Assembly: GCF_004792695.1 (NCBI RefSeq)
Contig: NZ_SRXU01000001.1
Coordinates: 806,001 to 870,000 of the forward strand
Direction of reading: 5' to 3'
From: Sphingomonas naasensis
Lineage (GTDB): Bacteria > Pseudomonadota > Alphaproteobacteria > Sphingomonadales > Sphingomonadaceae
Length of the DNA stretch: 64,000 nt
Below, piece by piece: positions 51,226 through 58,826 of this stretch (its first letter is position 1; each line of letters opens with the position of its first letter). Made by a program: the position numbers and the translations under genes. The notes under the pieces are model-generated. The model saw nothing but the letters and a program-made list of their open reading frames with translations. It did no database searches and had not been told where the DNA came from.

Positions 51226-52329
51226 ATGGATGCGCGACAGCAACTGGACGATGAACTGGCGTCGATTCTCGACGGCGGACTAGGGCTGGCGGTATTTCCG
51301 CGCGTCGTCCTCGCGCGGTGGGAAGCGCTTCGCCCTGATGCGGTCCGCACCAGCGCGATCTGGCGCGGAGGCCAGATTTTCGCGGGCTATCTGGTGTTCT
51401 TCTGCGCCGTGCCGTGGCTGGCCGGTCTGTTACTCCCGGGCTTCGTGCCGTCGCGGCCGCTCTTGGCCCTTCAAATCTACGGCGCGTTCTGGGCCGGCTG
51501 GTCGACGATCACGGCGACCCTGGCCTCGGACGCGGTGTTGCGGATTCTGCGCCGCGACGTGCTGCCCCGTCTCTCCGAGACCGCCTGTGCCGCGATCCGC
51601 GAGGAGCTGCGGCTGCGCTACCGGCCCGGCGCGCTGCGCCTTCAATCGTGGATCATCGCCATCGCCGCGGCCGGCCTCGCCGGACTGCTCGTCCGGCGCC
51701 CGGACCTGCCCTTGCCGGAGCTGGTCTGGTGGTGCTGCGGCTGGGCGATATTGTTCGCCACCGCCGCCAAGGTCGTCGCCACCGCGACCTTCTACCGCCT
51801 GTTTCCGCCATGGCTCGTCGACGCGCTCGGCACGCGCCTGTGGCTCGACCCCGCCCGCTCCGAACTGGTCGAAGCCATCGCGCGGATCGGGCGCATCATC
51901 CTGCTGTTCTGGGTGGGAATCGCCTTTTCGATCGCGCTCATCCTCCCCGCCGGGATCGACTGGACGCGTCCGCAGGCGCTGCTGCTCGACCCGACGACGA
52001 AATGGTTCGTCACGGTCGAGGTTCCCCTCACCGGCTTCTTCTCGATCGGCGTCGGCGTGCTGATCTTTCTCGCCGCCGAATCCGCGCTTCGCCGCGCCGC
52101 GCAGACCTTGCAGCTCCGCGCGCTGGAAAGGATCGACGCCGAGGCCGGGGCGCGCATCGCACGCATCGACACGCTCACCACCGATGATCTCAAGCAGGTC
52201 GCAGAGCTTCGCGCGCTCCACGCGTCGCTCGCCGCGGGCGGATCCTATCGAAGTCTGTTCGTCAGCGCGCTGAGCGTGCTGCTTCCTTTCGTGCCGTTGT
52301 TCACGCTGCTGGTGACGATGCTCCGGTAA
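51226..52329 (+). CDS. Hypothetical multi-pass membrane protein
   Basis: The product is 367 residues of no recognised family. About seven hydrophobic stretches are seen, including IFAGYLVFFCAVPWLAGLLL, SWIIAIAAAGLAGLLV, WWCCGWAILFATAAKVVATA, IILLFWVGIAFSIALILPAG and a C-terminal SVLLPFVPLFTLLVTML. A long amphipathic helix (about residues 285-340) separates the last two. Start ATG 51226 has GGAGGGGGCGGAG just upstream. It stands alone between the tRNA and the DUF1178 gene, which is convergent. Confidence 0.8.
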   Translation: MDARQQLDDELASILDGGLGLAVFPRVVLARWEALRPDAVRTSAIWRGGQIFAGYLVFFCAVPWLAGLLLPGFVPSRPLLALQIYGAFWAGWSTITATLASDAVLRILRRDVLPRLSETACAAIREELRLRYRPGALRLQSWIIAIAAAGLAGLLVRRPDLPLPELVWWCCGWAILFATAAKVVATATFYRLFPPWLVDALGTRLWLDPARSELVEAIARIGRIILLFWVGIAFSIALILPAGIDWTRPQALLLDPTTKWFVTVEVPLTGFFSIGVGVLIFLAAESALRRAAQTLQLRALERIDAEAGARIARIDTLTTDDLKQVAELRALHASLAAGGSYRSLFVSALSVLLPFVPLFTLLVTMLR

Positions 52330-52345
52330 GGCAGTAGCGCGGGCG

Positions 52346-52804
52346 CTAGTTGCGCTGCTCGGGCGGGACCACCGGCACGAGCAGCGGCGCCACGGCTACG
52401 CCCTCCTCGATCAGTTCCTGGGCCTGCTCGGCGGTGGCCCGGCCGTGGATCGGGGCGGCCGGCGCTTCGCCGAGATGCATCGCCCGCGCCTTCTCGGTGA
52501 AGGCGGCGCCGACCCATTGCGAGGTCTCGAGCATCTTCGTCTGCGCCGCCGCGATCATCTCCATCGCCGCTTTCACCACCTCGGGTGGCGGCGTCTCCCT
52601 TGGCAGCACCGGCGCGGGCGCGGTGGTGCGTCGATTGCCCTTGGCCGCGACATTGGGCGCCATCACTGCCTTGGCGACGTCGCCATCGCCGCAGATCGGG
52701 CAGGCGATCAGCCCGGCCGCGCGTTGCGCGTCCCACGCCGCGCTCGAACCGAACCACGCCTCGAAGACATGGCCTGCCGCGCATTTGAGGTCGAAGACGA
52801 TCAA
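52346..52804 (-). CDS. DUF1178 family protein
   Basis: The product is 152 residues. It starts IVFDLKCAAGHVFEAWFGSS and has a CPIC motif (LIACPICGDGDVAKAVMAPN), which with the first Cys-x-x-x-His suggests a small zinc-binding module. This is the typical DUF1178 pattern; the function is unknown. The start is TTG 52804, overlapping the amidase stop (TTGA), which places it in the grxC-amidase operon as in other alphaproteobacteria. Confidence 0.88.
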   Translation of the reverse strand: MIVFDLKCAAGHVFEAWFGSSAAWDAQRAAGLIACPICGDGDVAKAVMAPNVAAKGNRRTTAPAPVLPRETPPPEVVKAAMEMIAAAQTKMLETSQWVGAAFTEKARAMHLGEAPAAPIHGRATAEQAQELIEEGVAVAPLLVPVVPPEQRN

Positions 52805-53622
52805 AGCGCTTCGACCGGCGGAATCGCGCGGCGATGGCGGAGCACCGGCACGCGTCCCCGCGCCGCCTCGATCCGCGCCGGATCGATCTCGGCAAATCCG
52901 ATCCCCGCCGGCTCGCCCATGTCGAGCAGCAGCTCGCCCCAGGGATCGGCGACGAGCGAATGGCCATAAGTGGCGCGGCCGTCCTCGTGCAGGCCGGTCT
53001 GCGCCGCGGCGATCACGAACGCCGCCGCCTCGATCGCGCGGGCGCGCAGCAGCACCTGCCAATGCGCGGCGCCGGTCGGGCGCGTGAATGCCGCCGGCAC
53101 CGCGAGCAGGGTCGCGCCGGCATCGCTCAACGCGCGAAACAAGTCCGGAAAACGCAAATCGTAGCAGATTGCGAGACCGAGCACCCCGAGGGGCGTGGCC
53201 ACCGTCACCGCGCGCTCGCCCGGCGCATAGCTGTTCGATTCGCGCCAGCTCTCGCCGGTCGGCAGATCGACATCGAACAGATGCATCTTGTCGTAGCGCG
53301 CCCGTACCGCGCCGCCATCGTCGATCACGAAGCCGCGATTGGCGAGCCTGCCGTCGCCACGCAGCACCGCGATGCTGCCGAGATGCACCCAGATCCCATG
53401 CTTCGCGGCCGCCTCGCGCACTGCGGCGAGCACGCGATCATCGTCCTCGCTTGCCAGCGCCCCCGCCGCGCGATCGCGATCACGGTCGAGCAGCCCCGAC
53501 ATTTCCGGGGTGAACAGCATCGCCGCGCCGCCGGCTGCCGCCTGCGCGACGCCTTCGACCAGCGTGCGCGCATTGGCCGCGGGATCGATCCCGCTGGTCA
53601 TCTGGAGAAGCGCCGCCTTCAT
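52801..53622 (-). CDS. Carbon-nitrogen hydrolase (Nit1/Nit2-type amidase)
   Basis: The product is 273 residues with the nitrilase-superfamily triad: Glu in LFTPEMSGLL (about residue 40), Lys in RYDKMHLFDVDLP and Cys in LAICYDLRFPDLFR. The sequence is closest in style to the Nit branch of NitFhit, whose members hydrolyse deaminated glutathione. That role fits the adjacent glutaredoxin gene, which overlaps it by 4 nt. Confidence 0.92.
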   Translation of the reverse strand: MKAALLQMTSGIDPAANARTLVEGVAQAAAGGAAMLFTPEMSGLLDRDRDRAAGALASEDDDRVLAAVREAAAKHGIWVHLGSIAVLRGDGRLANRGFVIDDGGAVRARYDKMHLFDVDLPTGESWRESNSYAPGERAVTVATPLGVLGLAICYDLRFPDLFRALSDAGATLLAVPAAFTRPTGAAHWQVLLRARAIEAAAFVIAAAQTGLHEDGRATYGHSLVADPWGELLLDMGEPAGIGFAEIDPARIEAARGRVPVLRHRRAIPPVEAL

Positions 53623-53876
53623 GCGGCGAGCAGCGGGTCCAGGCCACCCTGCCGATCGAGCTCGGCAAGATCGTCCGAGCCACCGACATGCTTGCCGTCG
53701 ATGAAGATCTGCGGGACGGTGGTGCGGCCATTGGCGCGCTGGATCATCTCGGGGCGGCGCGGGCCGCCCATCGTGATGTCGATCTCCTCATATTCGACTC
53801 CCTTGGAGTCGAGGAGCGCCTTGGCGCGATAGCAATAGGGGCAGAATGCCTTGGTGTAGATTTCGACCTTCGCCAT
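53619..53876 (-). CDS. grxC: Glutaredoxin 3
   Basis: The product is 85 residues: VEIYTKAFCPYCYRAKALLD with the CPYC active site, TTVPQIFIDGKHVGGSDDL with the cis-Pro and glutathione-binding GG. It is a cytoplasmic glutathione-dependent disulfide reductase. It overlaps the amidase start by 4 nt and lies 34 nt after comF. Confidence 0.95.
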   Translation of the reverse strand: MAKVEIYTKAFCPYCYRAKALLDSKGVEYEEIDITMGGPRRPEMIQRANGRTTVPQIFIDGKHVGGSDDLAELDRQGGLDPLLAA

Positions 53877-53910
53877 GATCTCTCCGACCTGTGGTGCGTC
53901 CGCGCGCTTG

Positions 53911-54642
53911 TCAATCCAGCGCTTCCGCGTCGAGAACGCGCGCCCAGCAAAGAAGGATCACTTTGTCGGCCCCCCCGCGCTTGAGCAGGCGCGCGCACGC
54001 GGTGCCGGTCGCCCCGCTGGTATAGACATCGTCGACGAGCACCACGGTCTTGCCGGCGAGCTTCGCCTTCGCGTCCACAGCGAGCGCGAACGCCCCGGCC
54101 ACCGCCTTGGCCCGCCCGCGCGCGCCGAGCCCGCGCAGGATCGGCGTTGCCTTCGCCCGCCTGAGAAGCGCGCTGTCGCAGGCGATCCCCGAGCTGCGCG
54201 CGAGTATCCCGGCGATCAGCGCGGCCTGGTTGAACCCGCGCGACCAGATCCGCCAGCGATGCAGCGGCACCGGCACCAGCAGATCCGCGCCTTCGGGCAT
54301 CAATCGCGCCATCGCCCGCGCCATCGTGCCCGCGCAGGCGAGCCTTCCCGAATATTTGAGCTTGAGCGCCACCTCGCGCGCGATGTCGCCATAGGCCACC
54401 GCGGCGCGCACCCCGTCATGGACCGGCGGATCGGCGAGGCATTCGACGCAGCACGCGCCATCGCCGCGATCGAACGCGAACGGCATTTGGCACGTCGCGC
54501 ACCAAGGCGGCCCGAGAAAGCGCAACGCGCCCCAGCACGCCGCGCAGAAGCGGTGATCCGCGGCGGTCACTTCCCCGCAACCCGGGCAGCGCGGCGGCAG
54601 CGCAAGATCGGCAAGCCGGGCAAGGGAAGCGAGCGCAGCCAT
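53911..54642 (-). CDS. ComF-family phosphoribosyltransferase-like protein
   Basis: The product is 243 residues. Two zinc-finger-like pairs (PPRCPGCGEV..FCAAC and WCATCQMPF..CCVEC) are followed by the double-zinc-ribbon/PRTase core with VPVPLHRWRIWSRGFNQAAL and VVLVDDVYTSGATG (PRPP loop). ComF proteins assist DNA uptake or related processing. ATG 54642 is preferred, with AAGCAGG close upstream; the frame could extend to TTG 54678. It is divergent from the methyltransferase gene. Confidence 0.9.
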   Translation of the reverse strand: MAALASLARLADLALPPRCPGCGEVTAADHRFCAACWGALRFLGPPWCATCQMPFAFDRGDGACCVECLADPPVHDGVRAAVAYGDIAREVALKLKYSGRLACAGTMARAMARLMPEGADLLVPVPLHRWRIWSRGFNQAALIAGILARSSGIACDSALLRRAKATPILRGLGARGRAKAVAGAFALAVDAKAKLAGKTVVLVDDVYTSGATGTACARLLKRGGADKVILLCWARVLDAEALD

Positions 54643-54685
54643 GGACCTGCTTGTCGCGAGCGCTGGCACGCTGCACAAGCCGGGC

Positions 54686-55537
54686 GTGTCCGATTCTGCA
54701 AACCCCTCCGAAATCTTTTCGCGCGCGGCCCGTCGGCGGCGGCGTGATCGCGCTGCGCCCGGCTATGTCGGCTTCGCCTTTCTGCGCGAGCATATGCTCG
54801 AGGGGCTGCTCGAGCGGCTCGACGCGGTGAAGCGCGAGTTCCGCGATGTGCTCGATCTCGGGAGCTTCGCCGGCGATTTGCAGATACCGGGCGCGCGCAT
54901 CGCCCGGCTCGACGCCGGTTTCGCTTTCGCCCGCGCCGCCGGCGGCGTGCAGGCCGATGAAGACCGCCTCCCCTTCGCCGATGCCAGTTTCGATCTGGTC
55001 ATCTCGGCCGGAGTGCTCGACCAAGTCAACGATGTGCCGGGCGCGCTGGCGCTGGCGCGACGCGTGCTTCGCCCCGACGGCCTCTTCCTCGGCGCCTTTG
55101 CCGGCGCCGGCACGCTGGCCACGCTGCGCGCCTGCCTGCGCGAGGCGGAGGCCGAGCAGCCCGCTGCACGCTTCCATCCCCAGATCGATGTGCGCGCGGC
55201 TGGCGATCTGCTCGCGCGCGCCGGGTTCGCGCTCCCGGTTTCCGATCTCGAGACCTTGCTGGTCCGCTATGCCGGGCTGCCCAATCTGCTGCGCGACCTG
55301 CGCGGCATGGCGGCGACCAATTTGCTGCCGAACCCCGCGCCGCTCACCCGCGAGACCCTCGTCCGCACTTCGGCCGCCTTCGCCGATCGCGCCGAGGAGG
55401 ATGGCCGCACCCCCGAGCGGTTCGAGATCGTCTATCTGACCGGCTGGGCACCCGATCCCTCGCAGCCCAGGGCCGCGCGTCCCGGCAGCGCGACCGCTTC
55501 GCTGGCGGACGCGCTCAGGCCGAAACCGACGAACTGA
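54686..55537 (+). CDS. Class I SAM-dependent methyltransferase (BioC/NDUFAF5-like)
   Basis: The product is about 283 residues. The N-terminal [20 protein letters not shown] followed by FLREHMLEGLLERL is typical for this group. The SAM site is VLDLGSFAGDL, then ADEDRLPFADASFDLVISAG and RVLRPDGLFLGAFAG. GTG 54686 is chosen because homologous proteins begin near this point and an upstream ATG at 54641 would overlap the start codon of the divergent comF gene within one CCATGG. Neither start has a strong ribosome-binding site. Its end overlaps the convergent nudix gene by 23 nt. Confidence 0.85.
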   Translation: MSDSANPSEIFSRAARRRRRDRAAPGYVGFAFLREHMLEGLLERLDAVKREFRDVLDLGSFAGDLQIPGARIARLDAGFAFARAAGGVQADEDRLPFADASFDLVISAGVLDQVNDVPGALALARRVLRPDGLFLGAFAGAGTLATLRACLREAEAEQPAARFHPQIDVRAAGDLLARAGFALPVSDLETLLVRYAGLPNLLRDLRGMAATNLLPNPAPLTRETLVRTSAAFADRAEEDGRTPERFEIVYLTGWAPDPSQPRAARPGSATASLADALRPKPTN

Positions 55538-55946
55538 GCAGCCGCTCGAGCGCGTCGACCAACGGCACGTCTGCCGGCGGCATTGCCAGCGCCCGCATCG
55601 CCGCGGGATGCACCCAGCGCAGCGCGCTCGCATGCCGCGGCTCAGGCGTGCCTTGCCAGGCATCGGCGCGGTACAGCAACAGGAGCAGATGACGCGCGCC
55701 CAGCGTCTCGCTGGCGAAGGCGATGGGGGTCAGCGCGCCGGGTTCGGCTTCGATGCCGAGTTCCTCGGCTAGCTCGCGCACCAGCGCCGCTTCGGGCACT
55801 TCGCCCGGCTCGACCTTGCCGCCGGGAAATTCCCACAGCCCCGCCATCGGCTTGCCCGGCGGACGTTGCTGCACGAGCACGCGCCCCTCCGCGTCCACCA
55901 GCGCCACGGCGACCACCAGCAATAGTCCGGAAACCGGGTTCGACAC
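55515..55946 (-). CDS. mutT: 8-oxo-dGTP diphosphatase, MutT-like nudix hydrolase
   Basis: The product is 143 residues. The nudix box is GGKVEPGEVPEAALVRELAE followed by ELGIE, preceded by RPPGKPMAGLWEFPG, which is characteristic of MutT. It hydrolyses oxidised dGTP to prevent A-to-C mutations. The start is GTG 55946. It is convergent with the methyltransferase gene and divergent from the first pilin gene. Confidence 0.92.
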   Translation of the reverse strand: MSNPVSGLLLVVAVALVDAEGRVLVQQRPPGKPMAGLWEFPGGKVEPGEVPEAALVRELAEELGIEAEPGALTPIAFASETLGARHLLLLLYRADAWQGTPEPRHASALRWVHPAAMRALAMPPADVPLVDALERLLSSSVSA

Positions 55947-56002
55947 TTCGTTAATTCTCTTTCGCTATTTGCGTCGCATCCTCTGGAGGAGAAGCGGGCG
56001 AT

Positions 56003-56185
56003 ATGCGAGCCCTTGTGAAGACGATCCATCGCGTGGCCCGTGATACCAGGGCGGCCACCGCAGTCGAATACGGCCTGATTTGTGCGCTGATCGTGCTTGC
56101 CATCATGGCGGCGCTGCTGGCGCTCGGAACGGTGACCAGCGACATGTGGAACAATGTCAGCACCAAGGTCCAGACCGCCAGCTAA
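56003..56185 (+). CDS. Flp-family type IVb pilin
   Basis: The product is 60 residues. A short basic leader (MRALVKTIHRVARDTRAAT) precedes AVEYGLICALIVLAIMAALL, the class IVb prepilin signature with Glu and Tyr after the cleavage point. It is the most diverged of three pilin genes in a row. No tad assembly genes lie in this window. Confidence 0.9.
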   Translation: MRALVKTIHRVARDTRAATAVEYGLICALIVLAIMAALLALGTVTSDMWNNVSTKVQTAS

Positions 56186-56317
56186 AGATGCCTAACAGGT
56201 CGGTAACACACTGATTTAGGCGTTTTTTTACAACTCTTCTCTAGGGTGATTCATGCCGTACCGGATCTCCGGGCCGGCCGGGTGAATGAAGTAGTTCTAG
56301 AACGTTGGAGACCGGTT

Positions 56318-56485
56318 ATGCAGAAGATTCGCAACTTCGTTAAGAATTCCAAGGGCGCCACCGCGATCGAGTACGGCCTGATCGCCGCTCTCATCGCCGT
56401 CGCCGCGATTGCCGCGATGCAGGGTCTGGGCAACCAGCTCAACAAGACCTTCGGCAACGTCACGTCGAACATGAAGGCTTCGTAA
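56318..56485 (+). CDS. Flp-family type IVb pilin
   Basis: The product is 55 residues: leader MQKIRNFVKNSKG then ATAIEYGLIAALIAVAAIAA and a short polar tail (NKTFGNVTSNMKAS). ATG 56318 has GGAG about 10 nt upstream; a longer frame from 56246 is unlikely for this family. It is nearly identical to the next gene, indicating recent duplication. A strong terminator follows. Confidence 0.93.
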   Translation: MQKIRNFVKNSKGATAIEYGLIAALIAVAAIAAMQGLGNQLNKTFGNVTSNMKAS

Positions 56486-56512
56486 GCCTCTTTCGACTGA
56501 ACCGAAAAGAGA

Positions 56513-56545
56513 GGGCGGCGGAACTTCGGTTCCGCCGCCCTTTTT
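56513..56545 (+). terminator. Rho-independent terminator after pilin 2
   Basis: A 12-bp stem (GGGCGGCGGAAC / GTTCCGCCGCCC) with a TTCG tetraloop is followed by TTTTT. It lies 28 nt after the pilin stop. Confidence 0.92.
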
Positions 56546-56665
56546 CGTTGCGCGCCTCGCACGGCAGACACCTTCACTCTTCTTCATCTTTCATTGACTT
56601 TTGTTCCGCATACGGAACGAGGCCGGCGCCCCGCGCGCGGCTGTGGTTTCTGTGGGAGTGAACCG

Positions 56666-56827
56666 ATGATCCGCAAGTTTCTGAAGAACTCGAAGGGCGC
56701 CACCGCGATCGAATACGGCCTTATCGCCGCGCTCATCGCCGTCGCCGCCATTGCCGCGATGCAGGGCCTGGGCAACCAGCTCAACAAGACTTTCGGCAAC
56801 GTCGAATCGAACATGAAGGCCACCTAG
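56666..56827 (+). CDS. Flp-family type IVb pilin
   Basis: The product is 53 residues: MIRKFLKNSKGATAIEYGLI and so on, differing from pilin 2 at only a few positions, mainly in the leader and last residues (NVESNMKAT). The gap before it (56546-56665) holds its own likely promoter, since a terminator ends the preceding unit. GGGAG lies about 8 nt before ATG 56666. Confidence 0.93.
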   Translation: MIRKFLKNSKGATAIEYGLIAALIAVAAIAAMQGLGNQLNKTFGNVESNMKAT

Positions 56828-56852
56828 GCCGCGTTCGACGAACCAACGCGAA

Positions 56853-56884
56853 GGGCGGCGGAACCGGGTTCCGCCGCCCTTTTC
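56853..56884 (+). terminator. Rho-independent terminator after pilin 3
   Basis: A 12-bp stem (GGGCGGCGGAAC / GTTCCGCCGCCC) with a 3-nt loop is followed by TTTT. Its stem sequence is the same as in the terminator after pilin 2. It ends 22 nt before the convergent accA stop. Confidence 0.9.
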
Positions 56885-56906
56885 GTTTTTGAGGGTCGCT
56901 GCGGGC

Positions 56907-57854
56907 CTAGATCCGGCCCATCGCGAGGAACTTGCTGCGGCGCGCGTGGCGCAGGGCTTCGGGCGACAGCCCCTCCAGCCCGCCGAGCGCCGCCTCGACG
57001 GCATCGCCGAGCGCCTGCACCGCGGCACCGGGGTCGCGATGCGCACCGCCCAGCGGCTCGCCGATGATGCCGTCGATCACCTTGAGCTCCTTGAGGTGCT
57101 GCGCGGTCACCTTCATCGCCTCCGCGGCATCCGCCGCCTTGTCGGCGGTGCGCCACAGGATCGAGGCACAGCCTTCGGGCGAGATCACCGAATAGACCGC
57201 GTGCTCCATCATCAGCACCTTGTTGCCCGCGGCGAGCGCCACCGCGCCGCCCGAGCCGCCTTCGCCAAGGATCGTCGCGACCAGCGGCACGCCGAGATTG
57301 AGGCAGGCTTCGGTCGAGCGCGCGATCGCTTCAGCCTGGCCGCGCTCCTCGGCTTGCACCCCGGGAAACGCGCCCGAAGTGTCGACCAGGGTGATCACCG
57401 GCAGTTTGAACTTGTCGGCCAGCGCCATCAGCCGGATCGCCTTGCGATAGCCTTCGGGCTTGCCCATGCCGAAATTATGCTTGAGCCGGCTGGCGGTATC
57501 GTCGCCCTTCTCATGGCCGATCACCATCACCCGGCGGCCGCGGAAACGCCCGAGCCCGCCGAGGATCGCATTGTCGTCGGCAAAGGCGCGATCGCCGCCC
57601 AGCGGCGTGAAATCCTCGATCAGCCCCGCGACATAATGTTTGAAGTGCGGCCGCTCCGGGTGCCGCGCGACTTGCGTCTTCTGCCACGGCGTGAGCCTGG
57701 CATAGGTGTCGTGGAGCAGCTTTTCGGCCTTGGCCTGAAGCGGCGCGATCTCCGCGTCGATGTCGACCGCGCCACCTTCGGCAGTGCGGCGAAGCTCGTC
57801 GATCCGGCTCTGCAGCTCGGCGATCGGTTTCTCGAAGTCGAGGAAAGTGGTCAT
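56907..57854 (-). CDS. accA: Acetyl-CoA carboxylase carboxyltransferase subunit alpha
   Basis: The product is 315 residues starting [20 protein letters not shown]. Family motifs include [59 protein letters not shown] and [24 protein letters not shown] [20 protein letters not shown]. It forms the carboxyltransferase with AccD in fatty acid synthesis. xerD ends upstream of it on the same strand. Confidence 0.97.
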   Translation of the reverse strand: MTTFLDFEKPIAELQSRIDELRRTAEGGAVDIDAEIAPLQAKAEKLLHDTYARLTPWQKTQVARHPERPHFKHYVAGLIEDFTPLGGDRAFADDNAILGGLGRFRGRRVMVIGHEKGDDTASRLKHNFGMGKPEGYRKAIRLMALADKFKLPVITLVDTSGAFPGVQAEERGQAEAIARSTEACLNLGVPLVATILGEGGSGGAVALAAGNKVLMMEHAVYSVISPEGCASILWRTADKAADAAEAMKVTAQHLKELKVIDGIIGEPLGGAHRDPGAAVQALGDAVEAALGGLEGLSPEALRHARRSKFLAMGRI

Positions 57855-57917
57855 CGCTGCGCGGGCTAGTCCTGCCGGTTCGTTACGTCAACGACGGCCA
57901 CGATCCAAATATCCCTG

Positions 57918-58826
57918 TCACCGTCCCTTGCGCCCGAGCGCTTCGGCCAGCGGATGCCGCTCGTTGACCAGCGCGACCAGCCGTCGGCTGTCGACATGGG
58001 TGTAGATTTCGGTGGTGGCGATGTCGGCATGGCCCAGCATCGCCTGCAGCGCGCGCAGATCCGCGCCGCCTTCGAGCAGATGCGTCGCGAAGGCGTGGCG
58101 CAGCACGTGCGGGCTGACGCGCTCGGGCGGAATCCCCGCCTCGGCCGCGAGCGCGCGGATCAATTGATAGAGCCGCACGCGCGACAGATGGCTCTTGCCC
58201 GAGGGAAACAGCCATGCCCGTGCGCTGTCGACATGCGCGCGCCATTCGGCCACCGCCGCCCGCGCGCGGTCCGAGATCGGCACCAGCCGCTCGCGCCCGC
58301 CCTTGCCCTTGAGGATCAGATAGGGCCGGTCGGGCGCCACGGCGTTGCGCGGCAGCGAAACGAGCTCGGTCGCGCGCAGTCCCGATCCGTAGAGCAGCTC
58401 GACCAGCGCCGCGAGCCGCAGATCGAGCGGATCGGCCGGCACCCGCGCCTGACGGGCGGCGATCACCGCGAACATCGCGTCGACGTCGCCGATGCTCAGC
58501 ACCTTGGGAAGCGAACGCGCCGTCCCCGGCCGCGGCAGCGCGCCGCTCGGATCGTCCTCGCGGAGGCCTTCGTCGGCGAGGAAGGCGAAGAAGCGCCGCA
58601 GTGCCGCGGCCTTACGCGCGACCGTCGATCGCGCCAGCGCCTGCCATTCGCCGGCCAGCCGCGCGATCTCCTCCGGTCCGGCGTCTCCAAGGCCTCCGCC
58701 GAGCGCCTCGGAGGCGAGCCGCAAATCGGTGCCATAGGCGGCGATGGTGTTGCCCGCCGCGCCGGCCTCGGCCTGCATCATCTCGAGAAAGCGCTCGATC
58801 AGCGCGCGATCCTCGAGCTGGCTCAA
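57918..58826 (-). CDS. xerD: Tyrosine recombinase XerD
   Basis: The product is 302 residues. An N-terminal SAM-like core-binding domain (LIERFLEMMQAEAGAAGNTI) is followed by the catalytic domain with Arg in GSGLRATELVSL, Lys in LKGKGGRERLVP, the box HVLRHAFATHLLEGGADLRA, His in MLGHADIATTEIYTH and the Tyr nucleophile in that same motif. It resolves chromosome dimers at dif with XerC. The start is TTG 58826, overlapping the stop of the upstream gene (TTGA). The long open frame extending further upstream lies inside that gene and was rejected. Confidence 0.95.
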   Translation of the reverse strand: MSQLEDRALIERFLEMMQAEAGAAGNTIAAYGTDLRLASEALGGGLGDAGPEEIARLAGEWQALARSTVARKAAALRRFFAFLADEGLREDDPSGALPRPGTARSLPKVLSIGDVDAMFAVIAARQARVPADPLDLRLAALVELLYGSGLRATELVSLPRNAVAPDRPYLILKGKGGRERLVPISDRARAAVAEWRAHVDSARAWLFPSGKSHLSRVRLYQLIRALAAEAGIPPERVSPHVLRHAFATHLLEGGADLRALQAMLGHADIATTEIYTHVDSRRLVALVNERHPLAEALGRKGR

